Assembly (NCBI RefSeq): GCF_011927665.1
Contig: NZ_JAATJA010000003.1
Location: forward strand, 124,001 to 188,000
Reading direction: 5' to 3'
Length of the DNA stretch: 64,000 nt
Origin: Desulfobaculum xiamenense
GTDB lineage: Bacteria; Desulfobacterota; Desulfovibrionia; Desulfovibrionales; Desulfovibrionaceae
Shown: positions 16,669 through 24,316 of the stretch, piece after piece
Numbering within the stretch: position 1 is the first letter of the stretch
How the letters are laid out: each line of letters opens with the position of its first letter
Translations under genes and position numbers: made by a program
The notes under the pieces: model-generated
Database searches by the model: none
The model's input: the letters and a program-made list of their open reading frames with translations, nothing else
What the model was told of the DNA's origin: nothing

Positions 16669-19626
16669 TCAGGACGACGCGGAGCGAACTTCGGCGGAAT
16701 CCGGGTGGAGGAAGGATGGGATGCGATCGGCTGGCATGGGTTTGCCGAAGAGGTGCCCCTGCACGTAGGGGCATTGGAACTGATGAAGAATTTCGGCCTG
16801 CGTACGCCGCAGCACTCCCGACGCGACGCCGCACACGCCAATGTTGCGGGTGAGGTCCACTATGGACCGCACAAGGGCGCAGACCTCGGCGTCCTGATCG
16901 ATGCGTGCGACGAGACCGCTGTGAATGCGGATGGCATCGAGCCGGAACTGAAGCAGGTGCGAGAGTGACGACATGCCGGAACCGTAGTCGATAAGCGCGA
17001 TACCTACGCCAAGCTCGCGCAACTTGCCGAGCAGGGCCGTTGACGTTGCGAGGTTGTGCATGAGCACACTCTCGGGAATTTCGAGAATGACGAGACGTGG
17101 CGGGACGCCCGTGGCGTGGAGCACGTCCCGGATATCCGCGGGGAGCGTGGGCTGCATGAACTGCCGCGCCGAAAGGATGATGCCGACCGGCATGTCGAGT
17201 CCACACCGTTCGTGCCAGTCATGAATCTGCTCGCAAACATGGCGCATCATCCACTCGCCCATGGGCAGGATGAGTCCGGTGTCCTCGGCAAGTGAGAGGA
17301 AATCCCGGGGGGAAAGCAGCCCCAGTTCGGTGTGCCGCCAACGTATGCGCGCCTCCAGCGCCCGCACGGTCCCCGTGTCCATAGCGACGATGGGCTGATA
17401 GTGGATTTCAAAACCGTCATGCTCGACGGCCTGCCGCAGATCGTTTTCCATCTGCATCTGCCGGAGTGCCTGATCATGCATCTTCTGGTTGAAGACCTTG
17501 AAGTGCCCCTTTCCGAGTTCCTTAGCGCGGTACATGGCGGTATCCGCGTCGCGCAGGATATCTTCCGCGCTGTCGTAGTCCTCGGTAAGCAGGACGATGC
17601 CGATGCTTGCGGCGGTGAGCACTTCGCATCCGCCGAGGATGACCGGCCTGCGAATCTCGTCGAGAATGCGCTTGGCGATCTTGATGCATTCGCGGGGGTC
17701 GATAATGTCCTCAATAAGCACCGCGAATTCGTCGCCACCGAAACGCGAAACGGTATCCACGTCGCGCACGCAGCGGGTCAGCGTCTGCGAGACGTGACAC
17801 AACAGCAGGTCGCCCACGTTGTGACCAAGACTGTCGTTGATGATCTTGAAGCGGTCGAGGTCCATGTACAAGACGGAGAAGAGATAGCCCGGAGACCGCC
17901 GCGTGCGCTTCATGGCCATTTCGAGATGGTTGAGGAACAGGCTGCGATTCGGAAGCGCGGTGAGCGGATCGTGGAATGCACGGTGCTTGAGCGCGGCCTC
18001 GGATTCGCGACGTTCGGTGATATCCTCCACGGACCCTTCGAAATGCACGGCGTTGCCATGCTCGTCGCGAATGGCGCGGGCATTGAGCGAGACCCAGATG
18101 ACGCGCCCGTCGCGACGCATGGCGCGCGAGTGGTGATTGCGCACCTCGCCATTAGCCCGCAGCGTGACGAGAAATTCCTGCGCGCTTTCGACATCGAGGC
18201 GGGAATTACCCACAAGCTGGTCGCATGCGGCCAGCAGTTCATCCGGCGAATCGTAGCCGAATATCCTCGCGAGGGCGGGGTTGGCCTCAGTGCAGGTTCC
18301 GTCCGGCGTAATGCGGAATATGCCCTCGACGGCGTTCTCGAAGATGAGGCGATAGTTGGCCTCGGCTGCCACAAGGGCGCGTTCGGCCTCCTTGCGCTCC
18401 GCGATTTCGCCAACGAGCTGCCGGTTAACGCGCTCAAGGCGCGCCGTGCGGTCGCGGACGCGGTCCTCCAGCCTGTCGCGCGCCTCACGCAGTTGCTCTT
18501 CCACAAATTTACGTTCCGTGATGTCGCGCACGATGATGACGTAGTTCCGTTCATCCCCGCGCTGAACGGAGGCGATGGAGATTTCCACGGGAAATTCGAG
18601 ATCGCCCACCGAGGCGGGAAGTTCCACCGTACGATGCTCGATGGGCTGTGCGTCGGGCTCGGCGGCATCCAGCCCGGCCATGTGCAGCACATCGGCGAGG
18701 GACGTACCGAGAAGATCGTCGATACTCCGCCCCACCGCATCTGCAGCATCGAGGGCAAAGATGTCGAGCAGTGCGGGATTGAAACGCAGGAGTCGTCCGC
18801 TTTCGTTGGTGACCATGAGACCGTCGGCCATGCTGTTGACGATGGCCGACACAGTGGACAGCGTGGTGGAGAGCTCTTCGGTGGCCTCGGCGACGGAGCG
18901 TTCGAGCCGCGTGATGAGGCTCGCCAGTTCCTCGGCGGTGGATCGCACGGCATGGGCGACATCGCCAACCTCGTCATCGAAGCGGATGTCGATGGTGGCC
19001 GTAAAGTCGTGCGCGGCGACGCGGCGGGCGTACTCCATAAGCTGGATGAGCGGACGCGAGATCGTGCCCATGAACAGCCATGCGGCCACTGCGCAGATGA
19101 AGAAGAACCCGAGGGTCAAAATCTGGTGGTTGATAACGGAATCGCGGATGAGCCCGAGAACGCCACTGCGGTTCATGCCGATGTGCACGTTGCCCGCCTC
19201 GCCCGCCAACACGGGATAAGTGACGTGCAGGAAGGACCCACCCGGCCCGGTGTTGAGCGTCTGCACCACGGGCTGGCGCAGGCCTTGACCTTCCCGCACC
19301 GCATGGCGGATGGCGGGCGGAATGGCGGGCGCGAAGGTGTGGGCCAGCACTTCTCCCCGAGCATTGGCCACGAGGACATAGGAAATGCCCTTGATCTCCA
19401 TGCAGGTGTCGATGGCGGCCTGAATGGCGGTGGCGTCGCCGTCGAGAATCAACTCCACATTGGCCCCGGCGATGGATTCGGCAATGGCCAGCGCCTTGTC
19501 CTCGTGCTCCGCCGTCATGAGGGTGCTGAGCTGCCACGCGGAATATCCGCCGGACACGGCCGCCAGCACGCCAAACGCGACGAGCATGAAAATGAGCGCC
19601 TTGGAGAACAGGCGAACGCGCCTCAT
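16669..19626 (-). CDS. Membrane PAS-GGDEF protein with degenerate EAL domain
   Basis: 985 residues. A first membrane helix (about 6-30), a periplasmic sensor domain, a second helix (about 170-188), HAMP, two PAS domains (about 260-370 and 420-540), GGDEF (about 550-700), and a C-terminal EAL-like domain (about 735-970). The cyclase motif RFGGDEF is intact and has an RxxD inhibitory site (RDVD), so c-di-GMP synthesis is expected. The EAL domain has EAR for EAL, ILSARQF for the usual NLS, IDYGSG for DDFGTG, IRIH for LKID and ASGVL for AEGVE, so it should not hydrolyse c-di-GMP. The start overlaps the stop of the binding-protein gene as ATGA, with GAGGGG upstream, so the two are translationally coupled. 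Confidence 0.92.
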   Translation of the reverse strand: MRRVRLFSKALIFMLVAFGVLAAVSGGYSAWQLSTLMTAEHEDKALAIAESIAGANVELILDGDATAIQAAIDTCMEIKGISYVLVANARGEVLAHTFAPAIPPAIRHAVREGQGLRQPVVQTLNTGPGGSFLHVTYPVLAGEAGNVHIGMNRSGVLGLIRDSVINHQILTLGFFFICAVAAWLFMGTISRPLIQLMEYARRVAAHDFTATIDIRFDDEVGDVAHAVRSTAEELASLITRLERSVAEATEELSTTLSTVSAIVNSMADGLMVTNESGRLLRFNPALLDIFALDAADAVGRSIDDLLGTSLADVLHMAGLDAAEPDAQPIEHRTVELPASVGDLEFPVEISIASVQRGDERNYVIIVRDITERKFVEEQLREARDRLEDRVRDRTARLERVNRQLVGEIAERKEAERALVAAEANYRLIFENAVEGIFRITPDGTCTEANPALARIFGYDSPDELLAACDQLVGNSRLDVESAQEFLVTLRANGEVRNHHSRAMRRDGRVIWVSLNARAIRDEHGNAVHFEGSVEDITERRESEAALKHRAFHDPLTALPNRSLFLNHLEMAMKRTRRSPGYLFSVLYMDLDRFKIINDSLGHNVGDLLLCHVSQTLTRCVRDVDTVSRFGGDEFAVLIEDIIDPRECIKIAKRILDEIRRPVILGGCEVLTAASIGIVLLTEDYDSAEDILRDADTAMYRAKELGKGHFKVFNQKMHDQALRQMQMENDLRQAVEHDGFEIHYQPIVAMDTGTVRALEARIRWRHTELGLLSPRDFLSLAEDTGLILPMGEWMMRHVCEQIHDWHERCGLDMPVGIILSARQFMQPTLPADIRDVLHATGVPPRLVILEIPESVLMHNLATSTALLGKLRELGVGIALIDYGSGMSSLSHLLQFRLDAIRIHSGLVARIDQDAEVCALVRSIVDLTRNIGVCGVASGVLRRTQAEILHQFQCPYVQGHLFGKPMPADRIPSFLHPDSAEVRSASS

Positions 19627-20861
19627 GGCTGCCACCCCTCAATGGTATCGACGGGAACGAATCTGCGGTCACGGATGGCGGTAAGCGTCACCGAGGACAG
19701 GGCCTGATGCTTGGTACGCGCGAAGGACAGCGGCACGCCTATGCCGAGGTCGATGGCATGCATGGATTCAAACGCATGAGCGAGCGCCGCACGCGAAGGA
19801 TTCGCGCCCGAGCGCAGCAGTCCCTCCACCAGCAGACGCGCGCTCAGGTAGGCTTCGAAGCTGGCGAAGCTGTACAGCGGCGGAACATAGTTGTCCTTGG
19901 CCAAGACGCCGGGCGGCAGCGGTGCGCCGGACTCCATGAGCTCGCGATACTCTCGTACGGCAGGCAGGCTGGTGTCCTCGTAACTCGGCACGACCTGCGA
20001 GATGACCACCCCGCGCGACATGTCGCGGCCGTGGGCGCGGCTGGCCTCGGTCAGCAGTTCCTCAAGACGTTCGCTGTTGGCGAACGAGACGCAGCCAATG
20101 GGACCGATGAATCCGGAAAGGCGGGCATCGCGAATGAACCCCGCGCATGGCCCGGAAGTTCCGACGGCGACGATGGCGTCCGGATTGCTGCGCATGATGA
20201 TGTGCGCCTGCTCGATCATGGAGGCCTCAAACGGCTCACCCCTGCGGTAGCTCGCCTCCCCGGCGAGAGAAAGGCCGTGGCGGAACAAGGCGCGACGCGC
20301 GCCGTCCCAGCCGTTTCTGCCGAAGGCGTCCGCCTGATAGAAGACAGCAATGCGCCTGCGTCCGGAGTTCACGAGGCTGTCGATCAGCGCGTCGAGTTCG
20401 CCGAAGTAGGAGGTTCGCAGGTTGAAGACGCTGGATTCGTAGGGTCTGGTGCGAATAGACATAGTGCCCGTCACGGGGAACAGGAGCAGCAGGCCGCGAT
20501 CCTGATAGCGCCGCAGCAGCGGCAACATGCGCGTGACCGTCGGCGTGCCCACGTAGCCGAACAGGGCGAAGACGCGTTGGTTCTCCACCAGTTCCACCGT
20601 ATTGGTGATAGCGGGCACAGGGGCGTAGCCGTCGTCCATGGCGCACAATTCGATGCGCCTACCGTGGACGCCACCCAGCTCATTGACCCTGTCCAGATAG
20701 GCGGCAGCGCCGCGATAAGTCTCAATGCCGAGAGCGCGGGCCGAACCGGTGAACGCGGCGGACATGCCGATGCGGATGGGTTCCGCACTCCACGCGCAAA
20801 GGGCCTGCAGCACTACAACCGCAAGCGTCAGCGCCAGAGCATGTGCCATGCGGCGATTCAT
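19623..20861 (-). CDS. Periplasmic binding protein (Peripla_BP_6 type) coupled to a GGDEF protein
   Basis: 412 residues. Sec signal MNRRMAHALALTLAVV to an ACAWSAEP-like cleavage region. The mature part starts IRIGMSAAFTGSARALG and follows the branched-chain amino-acid binding fold (ELGGVHGRRIELCAMDDGY, FALFGYVGTPTVTRMLPLL, IAVFYQADAFGRNG). The ATG at 20861 has CCGGAGAA. No ABC permease or ATPase genes are near. The stop overlaps the GGDEF/EAL start by four bases, so this protein most likely feeds a ligand signal to the periplasmic domain of that cyclase rather than to a transporter (inference). The ligand cannot be read from the sequence. Confidence 0.85.
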   Translation of the reverse strand: MNRRMAHALALTLAVVVLQALCAWSAEPIRIGMSAAFTGSARALGIETYRGAAAYLDRVNELGGVHGRRIELCAMDDGYAPVPAITNTVELVENQRVFALFGYVGTPTVTRMLPLLRRYQDRGLLLLFPVTGTMSIRTRPYESSVFNLRTSYFGELDALIDSLVNSGRRRIAVFYQADAFGRNGWDGARRALFRHGLSLAGEASYRRGEPFEASMIEQAHIIMRSNPDAIVAVGTSGPCAGFIRDARLSGFIGPIGCVSFANSERLEELLTEASRAHGRDMSRGVVISQVVPSYEDTSLPAVREYRELMESGAPLPPGVLAKDNYVPPLYSFASFEAYLSARLLVEGLLRSGANPSRAALAHAFESMHAIDLGIGVPLSFARTKHQALSSVTLTAIRDRRFVPVDTIEGWQP

Positions 20862-21010
20862 GCGTTCTCCGGATAGGGATGTGACTGGGTGTCGTGACCT
20901 CGTACCAGATGTTTCGAAAATTCTCAACATCATTGGTCGATTGCATGCATTTCTCGCCTTGCGGTCCGAGTTCTGGTAGCATGTGAAACCGAAGCTCCCG
21001 CAGACCGTCC

Positions 21011-22108
21011 ATGACCTCGACCCCATCGGAGAACATGAACAGACGACGTTTTCTCGCCACCCTCTGCGCCACCGCCGGGCTCGGCCTCGCGGCCCCTGCA
21101 CTGGCCGCCACCGCTGGCCGTACGCGCTGGCGCATGGCGCTGGCCTGGACCAGCGACATGGAACTGTTCAAGGCCGGGGCGTTCCGTTTCGCGCGGCAGG
21201 TTTCACTGCTCACCGAAAGCCGCCTCGCCGTCGATGTCAACGTCGCCTCCCCGAGCATGCCTCCCCTGTCCGTTCTGGACAGGGTCGCCTCGGGCGAAGT
21301 CGAATGCGCGCACGTCTTCACGTCCTACTGGGCGGACAGACACCCCGCCCTGCACTGGTTCACCGGCATTCCCTTCGGGCTCGACGCGGCAGGCACCAAC
21401 GTGTGGCTATACAAGGGCGGCGGCGCACAGGCCCTTCGCAAGGCGTGTCTCGATCTCGGCGTCTACGCCATGCCCATGGGCGACACCGGCGGCAGCGGCT
21501 TCGGCTGGATGCGCCGCGTCCCGGAAACCCCGGACGAGCTGCGAGGCCTGTGCCTGCCAGCATGGGGCCTTGCCGGGAGCGTTCTCGCACGGGCCGGAGC
21601 CACGGTCACCGAACATCCACAAATTTCAGGCCCGGACATCGCTGCGGAACTCGCGGCCGGGCGCATCGACGGCGCATGGTGGCACGGGCCGCACCACGAA
21701 TGCCTTCTCGGCATGGACCGCCATGCAAGCGCATACTGTTCCCCGGGCTGGCAGAACAGGGCCGGGCGCATGGTCCTCATCATCAATCGCAAGGCCTACG
21801 ACGCCGTACCGCCGGTCATCCGCCGCATCGTGGATGCCTGCGCCATGCAGGAGGACATGCGCCTGCAATGCGACTTCCGGACGGCCAACGCGCAGGCCAT
21901 GGCCGCGTGTGTCGCCGCGCGCCCGGATGTGCGGCGGACGCTTTCCAATCCCATTGTCGAACACTTGCGGGAAATCGCGCGGGATGTCATCGCGGAGGTC
22001 TCGGGCAGCGATGCCGAACTCCGGCGGCTGGCCGAGGAGTATCATTCGGTTCAGGAACGTCTTGGCGGCCTGCGCGAGGTCGCCATGGCTGCCCCAGGTG
22101 GGGCGTGA
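21011..22108 (+). CDS. TRAP-type (DctP family) substrate-binding protein, orphan
   Basis: 365 residues with a Tat-like leader (NRRRFLATLCATAGLGLAAP). The body is of the DctP fold: WRMALAWTSDMELFKAGAFRFA, GEVECAHVFTSYWADRHPALHWF, IPFGLDAAGTNVWLY, and MVLIINRKAYDAVPP. The YWADRHPAL segment resembles binding proteins for 2-oxoacids (TakP type), but the ligand is not proven. No TRAP membrane genes (DctQ/DctM) are in the window, so partners must be elsewhere or the protein is a sensor. An ATG at 21035 would also keep the Tat motif; its GGAGA site is too close (2 bases). Followed after 28 bases by the hydroxyacid dehydrogenase gene. Confidence 0.82.
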   Translation: MTSTPSENMNRRRFLATLCATAGLGLAAPALAATAGRTRWRMALAWTSDMELFKAGAFRFARQVSLLTESRLAVDVNVASPSMPPLSVLDRVASGEVECAHVFTSYWADRHPALHWFTGIPFGLDAAGTNVWLYKGGGAQALRKACLDLGVYAMPMGDTGGSGFGWMRRVPETPDELRGLCLPAWGLAGSVLARAGATVTEHPQISGPDIAAELAAGRIDGAWWHGPHHECLLGMDRHASAYCSPGWQNRAGRMVLIINRKAYDAVPPVIRRIVDACAMQEDMRLQCDFRTANAQAMAACVAARPDVRRTLSNPIVEHLREIARDVIAEVSGSDAELRRLAEEYHSVQERLGGLREVAMAAPGGA

Positions 22109-22136
22109 GGGAATCCATTCAGGAAAGGATGAATCA

Positions 22137-23111
22137 ATGAAGATTGTCGTGCTCGATGGCCATACACTCAATCCCGGCGACAACCCGTGGGTGCCGCTTG
22201 AGGAACTCGGCGACGTGACCGTATACCCCCGCACGGCAACCGAGGACATCGTCCCCCGTGCGCAGGACGCCGAAATCGTGCTCGTCAACAAAACGCCGCT
22301 GACGGCCGAAACGCTCTCCCAACTGCCCAATCTGCGCTACATCGGCGTGCTGGCCACCGGGTTCGACGTGGTCGATCTCGAAGCGGCCGGACGCCGAGGC
22401 ATCCCCGTCTGCAACGTGCCCGGATACGCCACCAACGCCGTGGCGCAATACGTCTTCGCCATGATTCTCGAACTCGATCACCACATCCGCGACCACGACG
22501 CAAGCGTCAAGGCCGGGCTGTGGGCCGCCAGCGAGGACTGGTGCTTCTGGAACACCCCGCAGATCGAACTGACCGGGCAGACGATGGGCATCATCGGCTT
22601 CGGAGCCATCGGCAGCCGGGTGAGCGAGCTCGCCCACGCCTTCGGGATGAAGGTGCTGGCCTGCACCCGCACGCCCAAGCCGGTGCCCGACTACGCGCCC
22701 TTCAGCTACGCATCAATCGAGGAAGTCTTCGAACAGGCCGACGTGATCAGCCTGCACTGCCCGCTGACCGCAGACAACGAACGCTTCGTCAATGCGGACC
22801 TGCTCTCGCGCATGAAGCCCGAGGCGCTATTCATCAACACCGCCCGCGGACGACTCGTGGACGAGCACGCCCTCGCGGCGGCCCTTGCGGCGGGGAAACT
22901 GCGCGGCGCGGCCCTCGACGTCGTGTCGGCCGAACCCATCTCCTCGGACAATCCTCTGCTTTCCGCGCCGGGGTGCATCCTCACTCCGCACATCGCATGG
23001 GCCTCCCTGACCGCCCGGCAGAATCTCATGCGTCAGGCCGGTGCAAACGTCCGCGCCTATCTGGCGGGACGTCCGGCCAACGTCGTCAACGACACGTGGC
23101 TCGCCCGCTGA
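22137..23111 (+). CDS. D-2-hydroxyacid dehydrogenase (glycerate dehydrogenase-like)
   Basis: 324 residues. NAD(H)-dependent reduction of 2-oxoacids such as hydroxypyruvate to D-hydroxyacids. Substrate half (1-100, 290-324) and nucleotide half (100-290): IGVLATGFDVVDLEAA, then Rossmann GIIGFGAIGSRV, catalytic Arg in FINTARGRLVDEHAL, Glu in DVVSAEP, and His in LTPHIAWAS. The HIAWAS form is typical of glycerate dehydrogenase/hydroxypyruvate reductase. The ATG at 22137 is preceded by AGGAAAGGA; the longer open frame upstream overlaps the binding-protein gene. Probably an operon with that gene, which may deliver a related oxoacid. Terminator 22 bases downstream. Confidence 0.92.
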   Translation: MKIVVLDGHTLNPGDNPWVPLEELGDVTVYPRTATEDIVPRAQDAEIVLVNKTPLTAETLSQLPNLRYIGVLATGFDVVDLEAAGRRGIPVCNVPGYATNAVAQYVFAMILELDHHIRDHDASVKAGLWAASEDWCFWNTPQIELTGQTMGIIGFGAIGSRVSELAHAFGMKVLACTRTPKPVPDYAPFSYASIEEVFEQADVISLHCPLTADNERFVNADLLSRMKPEALFINTARGRLVDEHALAAALAAGKLRGAALDVVSAEPISSDNPLLSAPGCILTPHIAWASLTARQNLMRQAGANVRAYLAGRPANVVNDTWLAR

Positions 23112-23133
23112 CCGCACGCACTCCCACGACAAA

Positions 23134-23159
23134 AAAGCCCCCGCCAAGGCGGGGGCTTT
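23134..23159 (+). terminator. Terminator after hydroxyacid dehydrogenase (bidirectional)
   Basis: AAAGCCCCCG / CGGGGGCTTT stem with CCAAGG loop, preceded by further A residues, so it can also terminate the minus-strand VanZ transcript. Confidence 0.88.
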
Positions 23160-23185
23160 CGCTTTTCTTCAGCACGCGGAGCGCA

Positions 23186-23596
23186 TCACGCGCGGTGCGC
23201 GTCGTTCATGAGCGGTTCAAGCAGGCGCAACCGCAGCACGAACCCCAGCAATCCGCCAAGCGTCAGCCCAAGCATGTTGGCCGACGCATCCGCTAACGAG
23301 CAACGCCGATTGGGAATGAAGGTTTGCCAGAATTCGAGGGAAAATCCCATCAGCAACAGTGCGAAAAGCGCTCCCACCGCCACGGCGCGTGTGCGAAATG
23401 CTGGCGGCGTCACCGTGGCCAGCATGGCGAATGCCAAAAAATGCAGCGCATTGTCGAGCGACACGCGCATGAACAGCCTTCGATACGGCGGCATGAACCC
23501 CGAGAACAAGCTCACGCAGACCAACGTGACGAGGCCGATGGCGAGCAGCAGAAGGAATGTCCGACGTACGGCGTCGGCGTCGCTGCGGTCTTCCAT
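23186..23596 (-). CDS. VanZ-like membrane protein
   Basis: 136 residues with about four membrane helices (15-35, 50-65, 70-90, 108-128). Matches the VanZ family by SLDNALHFLAFAML in the second helix and EFWQTFIPNRRCSLADASANMLG before the last. The family is linked to teicoplanin resistance in one operon, but most members are uncharacterised membrane proteins. The 54-aa membrane protein gene lies directly upstream (3 bases), so the two are an operon. Confidence 0.85.
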   Translation of the reverse strand: MEDRSDADAVRRTFLLLLAIGLVTLVCVSLFSGFMPPYRRLFMRVSLDNALHFLAFAMLATVTPPAFRTRAVAVGALFALLLMGFSLEFWQTFIPNRRCSLADASANMLGLTLGGLLGFVLRLRLLEPLMNDAHRA

Positions 23597-23599
23597 GGA

Positions 23600-23764
23600 C
23601 TACCGGTTCCTCTTGCGCGTGACGAGATAACGGGTCAGCCCGGCCAGCAGGCCGCCGCCAGCGCCGAGGAAAAACGCCCGTGGCGGATCCATGTGCAGCA
23701 CGAACGTGGCGATGACGCCAAGCGCCCCACCGATCAGAATGCCACGGAATATCGCTTCCTTCAT
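23600..23764 (-). CDS. Small membrane protein, 54 aa
   Basis: Not recognised by name. 54 residues with two short hydrophobic segments (about 7-22 and 29-45) and a basic C-terminus TRKRNR, so probably a two-helix inner-membrane protein with a cytoplasmic tail. AGGAG precedes the ATG at 23764. The frame stays open far upstream, but that part lies in the repeat DNA and is not coding. The VanZ gene follows at 3 bases. Confidence 0.75.
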   Translation of the reverse strand: MKEAIFRGILIGGALGVIATFVLHMDPPRAFFLGAGGGLLAGLTRYLVTRKRNR

Positions 23765-23874
23765 GAGTATCTCCTGAATTGCCGGTTGCGGTTGCCCAGC
23801 ACGATACCCGTTTGCGCCCCCTTTCGGAAGAGGGAAAGTGCCGCGCCGTGCCTTGGGCCTATGGCTCCCCACCC

Positions 23875-24086
23875 CGCTACGCGAAAGTTCGCCTCCGGCG
23901 GCCGGGGCCAGCCCCGGACCCCGGTCAAGGGGCTGACCCCCTTGACAATCCTCATTAGGGCTTCGTCGCGCAAAGCCGCACGCCCCGCCATGGGCACCCA
24001 CGCCCATCGCATATCGGGGGTCCAGGGGGCCAGCGGCCCCTTGGCCGGCGGAGCCTACGGCTTGCATGTGGCAATGATCGATACGC
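23875..24086 (-). repeat. Structured repeat, copy 1
   Basis: About 210 bases, read on the minus strand; tandem with copy 2 at a period of exactly 230 bases. By eye, 195 aligned bases (23872-24066 against 24102-24296) differ at about 11 positions. Order: CGTATCG box, GTAGGCTCCGCCGGCC box, stem CCAAGGGGCC-GCT-GGCCCCCTGG, GGCTT/AAGCC stem, stem GTCAAGGGG/CCCCTTGAC, stem CCGGGGC/GCCCCGG, and the end palindrome GCGAAAGTTCGC. Three overlapping minus-strand open frames here and in copy 2 are by-products of the repeat. Confidence 0.92.
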
Positions 24087-24105
24087 CCTGCCACAGCGAC
24101 AACCC

Positions 24106-24316
24106 GCTACGCGAAAGTTCGCCTCTGACGGCCGGGGCCAGCCCAGGACTCCGGTCAAGGGGCTGACCTCCTTGGCAATCCTCACTAGGGCTTCGTCGCG
24201 CAAAGCCGCACGCCCCGCCATGGGCACACACATCCATCGCATATCGGGGGTCCAGGGGGCCAGCGGCCCCTTGGCCGGCGGAGCCTACGGCTTGCATTCA
24301 GCTAGGAACGATACGG
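24106..24316 (-). repeat. Structured repeat, copy 2, running into a gene 3' end
   Basis: Second tandem copy. Its 5' boxes (CCGTATCGTTC, then ATGCAAGCCGTAGGCTCCG) overlap the end of the upstream glycosyltransferase gene. The TAG inside GCCGTAGGC is the stop codon of that gene. Some stem bases are decayed relative to copy 1 (for example GCCAAGGAGG against CCCCTTGAC). Confidence 0.92.

Noticed and set aside
17332-19707. Plus-strand open frame of 791 codons opposite the GGDEF/EAL gene
   Set aside because: Shadow frame: no recognisable domain, whereas the minus strand encodes HAMP, PAS, GGDEF and EAL domains.
23761-24297. Several minus-strand open frames within the repeats
   Set aside because: They repeat the same peptide at each copy in different frames and are by-products of the repeat; no ribosome site or homology.
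23134-24316. Insertion sequence or phage boundary at the repeats
   Set aside because: No transposase, integrase, terminal inverted repeats with target duplication, or tRNA was found.
16394-24316. CRISPR array
   Set aside because: The units are about 210 bp, only three copies in two places and in both orientations, with no short regular spacers or cas genes.
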